A program made the translations under genes and the position numbers. The notes under the pieces were generated by a model that had not been told where the DNA came from, did no database searches, and was given only the letters and a program-made list of their open reading frames with translations. A DNA stretch of 64,000 nucleotides from Saccharothrix syringae (GTDB lineage Bacteria; Actinomycetota; Actinomycetes; Mycobacteriales; Pseudonocardiaceae), in assembly GCF_009498035.1 (NCBI RefSeq), contig NZ_CP034550.1, positions 1,922,001-1,986,000 of the forward strand. The letters are read 5' to 3'. Shown here piece after piece: positions 33,112 to 41,266 of the stretch; the first letter of the stretch is position 1, and the number at the start of each line of letters is the position of its first letter.

Positions 33112-35880
33112 GTGCGTTCGATCCGCCCCCACGTGGCGGCCCTGGCGGTCGCCGTGCTCGCGGCCGCCGCCGTCCCGCTCGCCACGACCGGCACGGCCGG
33201 TGCCGTCACGGTCGGCGCGGGCGGCTATGCCACCACCCGCCCCGCGGGCACGACCGGCCCGACCAACTCCGACGGCGCCGCGGTGACGCCCAAGGTCACC
33301 TCGCGGCTGGCCGGCCGCCCCGTCCCGACCAACGACTGGTGGTCGTCGCTGGCCTTCCAGCGCTACGCCGGCAACCCGTACTCCGAGAACATGTACGCCC
33401 ACCCGCTGACCTTCCACGCGGCGGCGCAGGGCCTGGGCGTCGGCTACCCGACCAGCCCGACCATCACCTCCGACGGCCGCGGCTACGAGTTCATGCACCG
33501 GGACGAGCTGTTCGTCGGCGTCAGCGGCCTCAACGCGCCGCGCACGCAGGTCGACGGCTGGTCCGACTGGACCGTCAGTCCTCTGTGGACCGACGGCACC
33601 CGCACCCTGCGCACCACCATCGGCCACGGCTCGCCGTACGTCTACGCCGAGGCCACCGGCGGCAACGCCCGGGTCGCCTTCAACGCGCCCACCACGGTCT
33701 GGAGCAACACCGGCACCACGCTCGGCGTCACCGTCAACGGCCACGACTACGCCCTGTTCTCCCCGGCGAACTGGTCCCTGGTCGGCACCGCCGAGGCCAC
33801 CTCGCCCGCGGCGTTCTTCTCCGTCGCCGCGCTGCCCAGTCGCGACGCGCTGAGCCTGTTCCAGCGCTACGCGTTCTCCTTCGTCACCGACACCAAGGTC
33901 AGCTGGTCCTACAACTCCGCCAACGCCCAGCTCACCGCCACCTACACGGCCACCACCACCGCCCGCCAGGGCACCCAGACGGGCACCCTGCAGGCCCTCT
34001 ACCGGCACCAGTGGCTCAACTCCGGCGACACCACCACCGCCTACCGCTACACCTCGCCGCGCGGTGAGATGCGGCTGCGCGAGGGCGCCTCGTTCACCAC
34101 GCGCAGCGCGTTCAACGGCGTCCTGCCCGCCCTCCCGCTGTCGCCGTCGGCCGACCGCAACCGCCTGCGCGCCGAGATCGACCAGGAGCTCAACGCCGCC
34201 GACCCGTGGAAGGGCGCCTCCGACACCTACTGGACCGGCAAGGCGCTGTGGCGGCTGGCCGCGCTGGCCCGGGTGGCCAACCAGATCGGCTACACCGCGG
34301 GCCGCGACCGGCTGCTGACCCTGGTCCGCGACCGGCTCACCGACTGGCTCACCGCGAGCTCCGGCGAGACCGGCAGGCTCTTCGCCTACGACGCCACGTG
34401 GGGCACGCTGATCGGCTACCCGGCCGGCTACGGCACCGACTCCGAGCTGAACGACCACCACTTCCACTACGGCTACTACGCGCTGGCGGCCGCGATCCTC
34501 GCGCAGCACGACGCGACGTGGGCGAGCGACGCCCGCTACGGCGGCATGGTCAAGCTGCTGCTCAAGGACGCCAACAACTACGACCGCGGCGAGACGCGCT
34601 TCCCGTTCCTGCGGAACTTCGACGCCTACGCGGGCCACGGCTGGGCGTCCGGCCACGCCGGTTTCGCGCACGGCAACAACGAGGAGTCCTCGTCCGAGGC
34701 GATGATGTTCGCCACCGCGGCCGTGCTGTTCGGGCAGGCCACCGGTGACACCGCGCTGCGCGACGCGGGCATCTACCTGCACACCACGCAGGAGACCGCG
34801 ATCGGCCAGTACTGGTTCGACAAGGACAACGCGACGTTCCCGGCGGGCTACGGCCACGACACCCTCGGCATCGTCTGGGGCGCGGGCGGCAGCTACAGCA
34901 CGTGGTGGACGGCCAACCCCGAGGAGATCCACGGCATCAACATGCTGCCGATCACCGGCGGTTCGCTCTACCACGCGGACTACAAGGCCGACATCCTCCA
35001 GAACATCAACGAGCTGCGCGCCAACAACGGCGGCACCGAGGTGGAGTGGAAGGACGTCATCACCCAGTTCCTCGCCCTGGCCGACCCCGCGCAGGCGCTG
35101 GCCCAGTACGGCTCCGGGCTGGAGCCGGAGAGCGGCGACTCGCGCGCCCACGCCTACCACTGGCTGACCTCGCTGGACACCTTCGGCACGCCGGACACCT
35201 CGGTCACCGCGAACGTGCCCACGCACGCGGTGCTGAGCAAGAACGGCGCCCGCACCTACGTCGCCTACAACCCCGGCGCGTCGGCGACCACGGTGACCTT
35301 CTCCGACGGGCAGTCGCTGAGCGTGCCGGCCTCGTCCACCGCCTGGCGCGGTCCGGCGGGCAGCGGCACGGACTCCGGTTCGGGCGGCACCACCACCACG
35401 TCGACGACGACGACCACCACCACCACGACCACTTCGACCACCACGACGACGACCACCCCGCCGACGTCCCGTGACGCGTTCGGCACCATCCAGGCCGAGT
35501 CCTACGACCAGCAGAACGGCCTGATCCGCGAGACGACCACCGACACCGGCGGCGGCCAGAACATCGCCGCCATCGCCAACGGCGACTGGGCGCTGTTCCG
35601 GGGCGTCGACTTCGGCACCCGCACCGGCAGGCAGTTCGTCGCCCGGGTCGCCAGCGGCGCGGCGGGCGGCGTGAGCGGCCTGGTCGAGGTGCGCCTGGGC
35701 AGCCCGACCGCCACCCCGGTCGGCAGCTTCGCCATCGCCAACACCGGCGGCTGGCAGAGCTGGCGCACGGTCCCGGCGAACACGTCGGACCTGACCGGCC
35801 GCCACGACGTCTACCTCACGTTCACCAGCGGCCAGCCGGCGGACTTCGTCAACGTCAACTGGATCAGCTTCGGCGCCTGA
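33112..35880 (+). CDS. Secreted endo-beta-1,3-glucanase, GH81 with CBM6-like domain
   Basis: This is a 922-residue exported enzyme. GGAGGTACCCC sets the GTG at 33112. The signal peptide is about 1-35 (IRPHVAALAVAVLAAAAVPLA). The GH81 domain fills about 45-750: VPTNDWWSSLAFQRY near the start, the catalytic Asp region LNDHHFHYGYY near 447, and the glutamate cluster AHGNNEESSSEAM near 523, then WWTANPEEIHGINMLPITGGSLY. A Thr-rich linker (about 758-785) connects to a C-terminal carbohydrate-binding module (IQAESYD, QNIAAIANGDW, VNVNWISFG) like CBM6. GH81 enzymes cut beta-1,3-glucans such as fungal wall glucan or callose. Regulation by the upstream LacI-type operator is likely. Confidence 0.93.
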   Translation: MRSIRPHVAALAVAVLAAAAVPLATTGTAGAVTVGAGGYATTRPAGTTGPTNSDGAAVTPKVTSRLAGRPVPTNDWWSSLAFQRYAGNPYSENMYAHPLTFHAAAQGLGVGYPTSPTITSDGRGYEFMHRDELFVGVSGLNAPRTQVDGWSDWTVSPLWTDGTRTLRTTIGHGSPYVYAEATGGNARVAFNAPTTVWSNTGTTLGVTVNGHDYALFSPANWSLVGTAEATSPAAFFSVAALPSRDALSLFQRYAFSFVTDTKVSWSYNSANAQLTATYTATTTARQGTQTGTLQALYRHQWLNSGDTTTAYRYTSPRGEMRLREGASFTTRSAFNGVLPALPLSPSADRNRLRAEIDQELNAADPWKGASDTYWTGKALWRLAALARVANQIGYTAGRDRLLTLVRDRLTDWLTASSGETGRLFAYDATWGTLIGYPAGYGTDSELNDHHFHYGYYALAAAILAQHDATWASDARYGGMVKLLLKDANNYDRGETRFPFLRNFDAYAGHGWASGHAGFAHGNNEESSSEAMMFATAAVLFGQATGDTALRDAGIYLHTTQETAIGQYWFDKDNATFPAGYGHDTLGIVWGAGGSYSTWWTANPEEIHGINMLPITGGSLYHADYKADILQNINELRANNGGTEVEWKDVITQFLALADPAQALAQYGSGLEPESGDSRAHAYHWLTSLDTFGTPDTSVTANVPTHAVLSKNGARTYVAYNPGASATTVTFSDGQSLSVPASSTAWRGPAGSGTDSGSGGTTTTSTTTTTTTTTTSTTTTTTTPPTSRDAFGTIQAESYDQQNGLIRETTTDTGGGQNIAAIANGDWALFRGVDFGTRTGRQFVARVASGAAGGVSGLVEVRLGSPTATPVGSFAIANTGGWQSWRTVPANTSDLTGRHDVYLTFTSGQPADFVNVNWISFGA

Positions 35881-35962
35881 ACGGGCTGACCGCGGACCCG
35901 GGGGGTCCCGTGTGGACGACGAGGTCCGCGCGGGGCCCCTCGGCCGTGGCAGGATCGACCGG

Positions 35963-36568
35963 ATGAGACCTGGGGACCGCCTGCCGGTCGCGCTCGGGGT
36001 GCTGGTCCTGGTGGCGGTCGGGGTGTCGGCCGTGCACCCGAGGAGCTGGGGCACCTGGCTGCTGGAGGTCGCGCCGATCCTGCTGGCCCTGCCGCTGCTG
36101 GTGTGGACCCGCCGCCGGTTCCCGCTCACCCCGCTGGCCTACTGGCTGGTCTTCGGGCACGCCCTGGTGCTCGCGCTCGGCGCCCACTACACCTACGCCG
36201 AGGTGCCGCTGGGCGAGCTGCCGTGGTCCGAGCGCAACAACTACGACCGGTTCGCGCACTTCGTGCAGGGCTTCGCGCCCGCCGTGCTGGTGCGGGAGGT
36301 CCTGCTGCGCCGCACGCCGCTGCGGCCGGGCGGCTGGCTGTTCGCGCTCGTGTCGGCCACGTGCCTGGCGGTCAGCGCGTGCTACGAGTTCGTGGAGTGG
36401 GCGGGCGCGCTGATCGGCGGCGAGGCCGCGGCGGACTTCCTCGGCACGCAGGGCGACGTCTGGGACACCCAGTGGGACATGCTGCTCGCGCTGGTGGGTT
36501 CGGTGGTCTCGCAGGGGGTGCTCTCGCGGGTGCACGACCGGCAGTTGGCGCCGTTGTCGGTGGCATAG
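35963..36568 (+). CDS. DUF2238/YjdF-like integral membrane protein
   Basis: This is a 201-residue protein with five to six membrane helices. The family is recognised by SERNNYDRFAHFVQGFAPAVLVREVLLR near residue 90 and by CYEFVEWAGALIGGEAAADFLGTQGDVWDTQWDMLLALVG near 150, where conserved Asp, His and Glu residues face the membrane interior. The same features occur in Escherichia coli YjdF (DUF2238). The biochemical role is unknown. I chose the ATG at 35963 over an earlier start at 35912 because the signal-like helix begins shortly after it. Confidence 0.88.
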   Translation: MRPGDRLPVALGVLVLVAVGVSAVHPRSWGTWLLEVAPILLALPLLVWTRRRFPLTPLAYWLVFGHALVLALGAHYTYAEVPLGELPWSERNNYDRFAHFVQGFAPAVLVREVLLRRTPLRPGGWLFALVSATCLAVSACYEFVEWAGALIGGEAAADFLGTQGDVWDTQWDMLLALVGSVVSQGVLSRVHDRQLAPLSVA

Positions 36569-36616
36569 GGCAAACTGCACGACCGAACACTTGTGCGAGT
36601 TGTGGAGGTGGCCGGG

Positions 36617-37306
36617 ATGGCCAGGGCGAAGCCGACCGGGTTGTCGGCCGAGGACGTCGAGCGCCTGCGCGCGGAGCTGGCCACGGGCACGCCGCCCGCG
36701 GTCTGGTTCACCTCCGCCGCGGTCGGGGTGGAGGCGGGGCGGTCGGGCAAGGTGGTGGCGTTCACCGAGCCCGCCGAGGGTGACTTCATCCAGGTGCGGC
36801 CGACGGGGGACAAGGACGACCTGTCGTTCTCGCCCGCCGAGCTGACCCTGGAGAAGCCCGCGCCGCGCAAGCGGGCGCCCGCACCGCCGAAGGAGGCCGA
36901 ACCCGCGGCCGCGCCCGCGCCGGTCGAGCACATCTACACGCCCGCGCCGCCGCCGCCCAAGCCGAAGCCCGCCGCGCCGCCCGCGCCCAAGCCGGCCGCC
37001 GCCGCGACCGCCGCGAAGCCGGGCGGGGCGCGCAAGAACAAGCCCGCCGAGGTGACGGTCACGCTGGCGTCCACGGCCGAGGGCGAGTGGACGGTCGACG
37101 TGCAGTGGGGGTCGAAGCGGACGTTGAAGGCCGCGCCGGTGGCCGCCTCGGCGGTGGCGCAGGCGGCGAAGCTGCTGCCGGCCGAGGTGGACGAGGCGGT
37201 GGAGAGCGTGCTCACGGCGGCCCGGGAACGGCACCTCGCGCGGGTGGAGCAGTTGCGCGCGGAGCTGGAGGCGGCCCAGCGGGCGCTGGACGAGCTGAAC
37301 GGGTGA
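36617..37306 (+). CDS. Conserved hypothetical protein with Ala/Pro/Lys linker
   Basis: This is a 229-residue cytosolic protein in three parts. Residues 1-75 are ordered: LSAEDVERLRAELATGTPPAVWFTSAAVGVEAGRSGKVVAFTEPAEGDFIQVRP. Residues 80-140 are a disordered Ala/Pro/Lys linker. Residues 145-229 form a small domain with VTVTLASTAEGEWTVDVQWGSKR and a helical end LARVEQLRAELEAAQRALDELNG. Positive charges in the linker recall nucleoid-associated or ribosome-associated proteins. I recall similar proteins as a domain of unknown function in actinomycetes. The ATG at 36617 has GGAGGT 7 bases before it. Downstream is the Cys-rich peptide gene. Confidence 0.78.
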   Translation: MARAKPTGLSAEDVERLRAELATGTPPAVWFTSAAVGVEAGRSGKVVAFTEPAEGDFIQVRPTGDKDDLSFSPAELTLEKPAPRKRAPAPPKEAEPAAAPAPVEHIYTPAPPPPKPKPAAPPAPKPAAAATAAKPGGARKNKPAEVTVTLASTAEGEWTVDVQWGSKRTLKAAPVAASAVAQAAKLLPAEVDEAVESVLTAARERHLARVEQLRAELEAAQRALDELNG

Positions 37307-37500
37307 CGGGCCGGGGTGACCCGGGTGGCCCGGGTGGCTGACGGGGCGGGTGGTCGACCGGGTGAACACGCACCGCTACGTGCCGCCGGTCGGCGTTCCG
37401 CTATCGAGTGAGGGGCCTTCCCCTGCGCAGCGGTAGGGCGGACCGTGGGGGCGAAATACCTTCGGGTCGCAGGAAGTCCGCTCGATCGCGGGAGGCCAGG

Positions 37501-37602
37501 ATGGTGGTAGAGATCACGACCGCGGAACAGGCCCAACTCGACGGCTGCGGCTGTTGCAACGGCTGCACGGGCCCGGGTTGCGGGTGTTGTTCGAGCTGTT
37601 AG
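37501..37602 (+). CDS. 33-residue peptide with duplicated CxCCxxC motif
   Basis: This short gene has GGGAGG 5 bases before its ATG. The first 14 residues (MVVEITTAEQAQLD) look like a short leader. The remaining 19 residues contain eight cysteines in two copies of C-x-C-C-x-x-C (CGCCNGC and CGCCSSC) joined by TGPG. There is no signal peptide. The cysteine codons are mixed TGC and TGT, so the tail is not a simple DNA repeat. It could be a metallothionein-like metal binder (the two motifs as two thiolate clusters) or a precursor peptide for modification. No modifying enzyme is adjacent; the MNIO enzyme is 18 kb away. I do not recognise a family. Confidence 0.7.
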   Translation: MVVEITTAEQAQLDGCGCCNGCTGPGCGCCSSC

Positions 37603-37718
37603 CCGGCGCGCAGTCAGTCGGCGCGCGGGTCGACCGCCGGCCCCGGCCGCCCAGGCGAGCCGGGGCCGAGGTGTGAGAAGACCGGGTTGTTTCACTCGAA
37701 CCGGTGACGTTGGCCCGC

Positions 37719-38037
37719 GCAGCCCGAGCCCACCCGAGCCCACCCGAGCCAGGGCGGTCAGCCCCGGGCGGCCCGAGTCGGCTTCCGGCCGGCCAAGCCA
37801 GTCCCGCTCAACCCCGCCCAGTCCGAGCCACTCTCGCCCAGCCTGAGCTGGCTTCCGCCCAGCCGAGCTAACCCCGCCTAACCCGAGCCACCCTCGCCCA
37901 GTCCGAGCCGGCTTCCGCCCAGCCCGAGCCACCCTCGCCCAGCCCGAGCCGGCTTCCGCCCAGCCCGAGCCGGCTTCCGCCCAGCCGAGCCACCCTCGCC
38001 CAGCCCGAGCCGGCTCCCGCCCAGCCGAACCACCCCC
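37719..38037. repeat. Minisatellite of 10- and 20-bp GC-rich units
   Basis: Three CACCCGAGCC-type units at 37719-37751 lead into about thirteen imperfect units of 19-21 bases from 37772, with forms CCCGAGCCACCCTCGCCCAG and CCCGAGCCGGCTTCCGCCCAG. The array ends three bases before the stop of the hydrolase-like gene at 38041. Units in the right half are closer to each other than those at the left. The array encodes no plausible protein. Confidence 0.85.
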
Positions 38038-38040
38038 CAC

Positions 38041-39585
38041 TCAGGGCGGGCAGACCGTGCCCGAAACAGGCACCTTGGCGTTGACCAGGAACTCCTGGGC
38101 CGCCGTGGTCGCGCAGACCGACTGGCCCAGCGCACCGTGCCCGCTGCCCTGCCAGGCGACCACCACCCCGGCCGGGAGGGCCTGGGCCGCGCGCTCGCCA
38201 CCCGCGGCCGGCGTCACCGGGTCCGCGGCCGAGGTCAGCACCAGCACCGGCGGCGCGCCGACCAGCTTCGGCACCTGCACCGCCTGCGGCACCGGGAAGG
38301 GACCGCAGGTCAGCAGCTTGCGCGCGAAGTACGCCCCGAACAGCGGGTGCTTCTCCCGCCAGTCCGCGGTCAGGCTGTTCACCCGTTCCGGTGGGATGCG
38401 GGTCGTGGTGTCGTTGCAGGTGGTGACGATCCCGGCGTCCAGCCACGGCGGGCTGTCGTCCTGGTCGACCAGCAGCGGTGCGACGAAGGCGGTCAGCTTG
38501 CTCCCGTCCCCGCCCTCGGCCGCCACCAGCGCGTCCGCCAGCTGCGGCCACCGCGACCGGTCCGCCAGCCCCACCAGCACCGCCACCGTCGCCGTGCCCG
38601 GCGTCAGGTCGACGTCCTCACCGCGCAGCGGCGCGTCCCGCAACGCCTCCAGCAGCGCCGTGAACCGGCTCGTCGCGGTGGCGCCCAGCGGGCACCCGCG
38701 CAGCACGCAGTCCTTCTCGAACGCGGCGAACGCCTCACCGGCCGCCACCGCGCGCGCCTCGGCCACGCCCTGCGCGTCCAGCGTCGGGTCGGGCGCGCCG
38801 TCGAGCACCAGCCGGCCGATGCGGTCCGGGTACCGGCTCGCGTACGTGGTGAGCACCCGCGAACCCTCGCCGACGCCGATCCCGTTGAGGTGCGGCACGC
38901 CCAGCGCCTCGCGCAGCTGCTCCAGGTCGGCCGCGGTGCGCCAGGAGTCGACCGCGGTCAGCCGGTTCTCCAGGTCGATCACGCACTCCTGGCTCGCCTT
39001 GGTGAACGCCTCCTGCAGGTCCTCGGAGGTCGGGTCGGCCGGGTCGGCCTCCACGATGGCCGTGCGCGCCGAGTTCGGCACGCACTGCACGCCGTCCGAC
39101 TGGCCGGTGCCCCGCCGGTCCACGCCGATCAGGGTGAACGTGCTCAGCACCTCCGCGGGCAGCACCGCCGCCAGCCGCGCGGCCTTCAGCGTGCCGGGCT
39201 CGCCCTCCGCGTCGCCGACGACCACCAGCGGGGTGCCGCCGGTGCCCACGCGCAGCAGCGCCACGCCCAGGCTGCCGCGACCGGGCCGGTTCGACGCGTC
39301 CAGCCGCACGGTCAGCCGGGCGCACTCGTACTCGTGGTCGCCCGCGGGCGCGGTGCCGGCCATCCGGGACTCGGTCTCCTCCGTGCACGACGACCACGTC
39401 AGGCCGCCCTGCTCGAAGTCCTCCAGCGGCGGCACCTCTCGGGGACCGGAGGGCACCGCGGCCTGCGCGCTCTCGGCGCCGTCGCCGCGCACGGCGATCA
39501 CCGGCCGGGTCGAGGGACCCGCGCTGCACGCGGCGAGCGCGCTCAGGGCCACCAGGATCAGGGCGGCGTGACGCCGACGCGGCAC
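38041..39585 (-). CDS. Tripeptidyl-aminopeptidase-like lipoprotein lacking the nucleophile Ser
   Basis: This is a 514-residue predicted lipoprotein (signal AALILVALSALAAC, lipidated Cys near 20) with an alpha/beta-hydrolase fold of the TAP (SlpD/E-like) family. The order is as usual: VDRRGTGQSDGVQC near 155, the nucleophile elbow region near 235, VLDGAPDP, then the TAP-like C-terminus with TSAADPVTP (acid residue) and GSGHGALG (His). The elbow reads GVGEGSR where active relatives have GxSYGT-like sequence, so the nucleophilic serine is glycine. The reading frame is intact. The protein is probably not a peptidase and may bind peptides. It follows the minisatellite. Confidence 0.85.
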   Translation of the reverse strand: MPRRRHAALILVALSALAACSAGPSTRPVIAVRGDGAESAQAAVPSGPREVPPLEDFEQGGLTWSSCTEETESRMAGTAPAGDHEYECARLTVRLDASNRPGRGSLGVALLRVGTGGTPLVVVGDAEGEPGTLKAARLAAVLPAEVLSTFTLIGVDRRGTGQSDGVQCVPNSARTAIVEADPADPTSEDLQEAFTKASQECVIDLENRLTAVDSWRTAADLEQLREALGVPHLNGIGVGEGSRVLTTYASRYPDRIGRLVLDGAPDPTLDAQGVAEARAVAAGEAFAAFEKDCVLRGCPLGATATSRFTALLEALRDAPLRGEDVDLTPGTATVAVLVGLADRSRWPQLADALVAAEGGDGSKLTAFVAPLLVDQDDSPPWLDAGIVTTCNDTTTRIPPERVNSLTADWREKHPLFGAYFARKLLTCGPFPVPQAVQVPKLVGAPPVLVLTSAADPVTPAAGGERAAQALPAGVVVAWQGSGHGALGQSVCATTAAQEFLVNAKVPVSGTVCPP

Positions 39586-39665
39586 AGCAGGTCCTCGCTC
39601 TCTCCCAACAGAGTGGGGGAAGCCTCACACAATCCAGGTGAGAACCCGGTGAGCGGGGTGTCAGG

Positions 39666-40589
39666 ATGGTCGCCGTGGTCATGGTGCACGTCGAAGGGCT
39701 CCCCGAACGCAGGTACCACCGCGCGGGGCCGCTCGCGCTCGCCGCCAGGGCGTTCGGCGCGATACCGCCACCCGCCCTGGTGCTGCTGGGCGTGGTCAGC
39801 GTCCAGGTGGGCGCGGCGGTGGCCAAGCAGCTGTTCACCGTGGCCGGTGCGACCGGCACGGTCATGCTGCGGCTGGTGCTGGCCGCGGTGGTGCTGCTGG
39901 TGGTGTGGCGGCCGTCGCTGCGGCTGGACCGGCGCACCTGGCTCGTCGTGGCCTCCTACGGCCTGGTGCTGGGCGCCATGAACCTGAGCTTCTACCAGGC
40001 GATCAAGCACATCCCGCTGGGCGCGGCGGTCACCATCGAGTTCCTGGGCCCGCTGGCGGTGGCCGTGCTGGGCTCGCGGCGCTGGCTGGACGGGCTGTGG
40101 GCGCTGCTCGCGGCGTCCGGCGTGCTGCTGCTGACCAGGGTGGACGGTGGCCTGGAGCTGACCGGCGTGCTGTTCGCGCTGGGCGCGGGCGCCTGCTGGG
40201 CCGGGTACATCCTGCTGGCCGCCGCGCTGGGCAACCGCACCTCCGACGGCGGCGGCCTGGCGCTGGCGATGGTGTTCGGCTCGGTGCTGGTGCTGCCGTT
40301 CGGCATCGCCGAGGCCGGTACCGCGCTGCTCGACCCCGTCGTGCTGGTCGCGGGCGCGGCGGTGGCGCTGCTGTCGTCGGTGGTCCCGTACTCGCTGGAG
40401 CTGGAGGCGCTGCGCACCATCCCGCCGCGCGTGTTCGGCATCCTGATGAGCCTGGAGCCCGCGGTCGCCGCGCTGGCCGGGCTGCTCGTGCTGCACGAGG
40501 GGCTGCACGCGGCGCAGTGGGTCGCGGTGTTCTGCGTCGTGCTGGCGTCGATCGGGGCCACGCGCACGGCCAGGCCGCCGGAGGTGTAG
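39666..40589 (+). CDS. EamA/DMT-family exporter (RhtA-like)
   Basis: This is a 307-residue integral membrane protein with ten predicted helices in two EamA halves. The first half includes LVLLGVVSVQVGAAVAKQLF and NLSFYQAIKHIPLGAAVTIEFLGPLAVAVLGS. The second includes VPYSLELEALRTIPPRVFGILMSLEPAVAALAGLLVLHE, the typical end of RhtA-type threonine/homoserine exporters. The substrate is not certain. The start at 39666 lacks a strong ribosome site, and an ATG at 39681 is also possible. It is divergent from the hydrolase-like gene with only 80 bases between. Confidence 0.9.
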   Translation: MVAVVMVHVEGLPERRYHRAGPLALAARAFGAIPPPALVLLGVVSVQVGAAVAKQLFTVAGATGTVMLRLVLAAVVLLVVWRPSLRLDRRTWLVVASYGLVLGAMNLSFYQAIKHIPLGAAVTIEFLGPLAVAVLGSRRWLDGLWALLAASGVLLLTRVDGGLELTGVLFALGAGACWAGYILLAAALGNRTSDGGGLALAMVFGSVLVLPFGIAEAGTALLDPVVLVAGAAVALLSSVVPYSLELEALRTIPPRVFGILMSLEPAVAALAGLLVLHEGLHAAQWVAVFCVVLASIGATRTARPPEV

Positions 40590-40608
40590 CGGCGGCGCGC
40601 GGCGGGTG

Positions 40609-41256
40609 TCAGGGCTGCTGCCCCGGCTCCGGTCCGCGGTCGGGGGCGGTGCCCGGGGTGCTGCCGGCCCCCGGGGTGCTGTTGGCCCCGACGTCCGGAG
40701 CGTTGTCGGCCCCGGTCTTCGGGGTGCTGTTCGTCCCGGCGTCCGGAGCGTTGTCGGTCCCGGTCTTCGAGGCGCCGTCCGACCCGGTGTCCGGCGTGTC
40801 CCCGGTCCCGGAGTCCGGCTCGGCATCGGTGCCCGGCTCCGCGCTCAGCCTGCCGTCCAGCAGTTCCCCGCCGCGCTGCTCGAACTCGGCCGCGTAGGCC
40901 GCCGAGTACTTCCGGTAGACCGCGAGCCGGTCGCCGCCCGCCGCCACCTCCGCCCGGAACTCGTCCCGCAGCAGGCGCATGGTGTTGACGTCCGAGCGGC
41001 GCTTGTTGCTGTGCAGGTACGGCTTGAACGTCACGTTCAGCCCGCCCACCACGGCCGCCGCCAGCAGCAGCACCTTGCCCAGCGGCGTCTCCGACGAGGT
41101 GAACCCCACCGCCAGCACGGCGGGCACCAGGATCATCACCACCGTGTAGGACATGCCGGTCGTCCGGTGCACGTTGCGCCACAGCGACAGCCGGCGGCAG
41201 TCCTGCCGCATGCGGTCGTCCAGTTCGCCGATGAGCGCGTCCACGTCCCCCACCAC
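40609..41256 (-). CDS. Two-helix membrane protein with repeat tail (DUF4231/SLATT-like)
   Basis: This is a 215-residue protein, start not certain (GTG at 41256 or 41253). Residues 1-40 form an amphipathic helix (DVDALIGELDDRMRQDCRRLSLWRNVHRTTGMSY). Two membrane helices follow (YTVVMILVPAVLAVGF and LGKVLLLAAAVVGGLNVTF), then a helical cytosolic part (RSDVNTMRLLRDEFRAEVAAGGDRLAVYRKYSAAYAAEFEQR). This layout matches DUF4231/SLATT proteins, some of which act as membrane effectors in nucleotide-sensing defence systems. The tail has about three imperfect 16-residue repeats of the form TDNAPDAGTNSTPKTG. Whether it has a defence role here is unknown; no sensor gene is next to it. Confidence 0.65.
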   Translation of the reverse strand: MVGDVDALIGELDDRMRQDCRRLSLWRNVHRTTGMSYTVVMILVPAVLAVGFTSSETPLGKVLLLAAAVVGGLNVTFKPYLHSNKRRSDVNTMRLLRDEFRAEVAAGGDRLAVYRKYSAAYAAEFEQRGGELLDGRLSAEPGTDAEPDSGTGDTPDTGSDGASKTGTDNAPDAGTNSTPKTGADNAPDVGANSTPGAGSTPGTAPDRGPEPGQQP

Positions 41257-41266
41257 GACCTGCAGG

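Noticed and set aside
37719..38037. Regular repeats that could be a CRISPR array
   Set aside because: Units are contiguous with no unique spacers, unit length drifts between 10 and 21 bases, and no cas genes are near.
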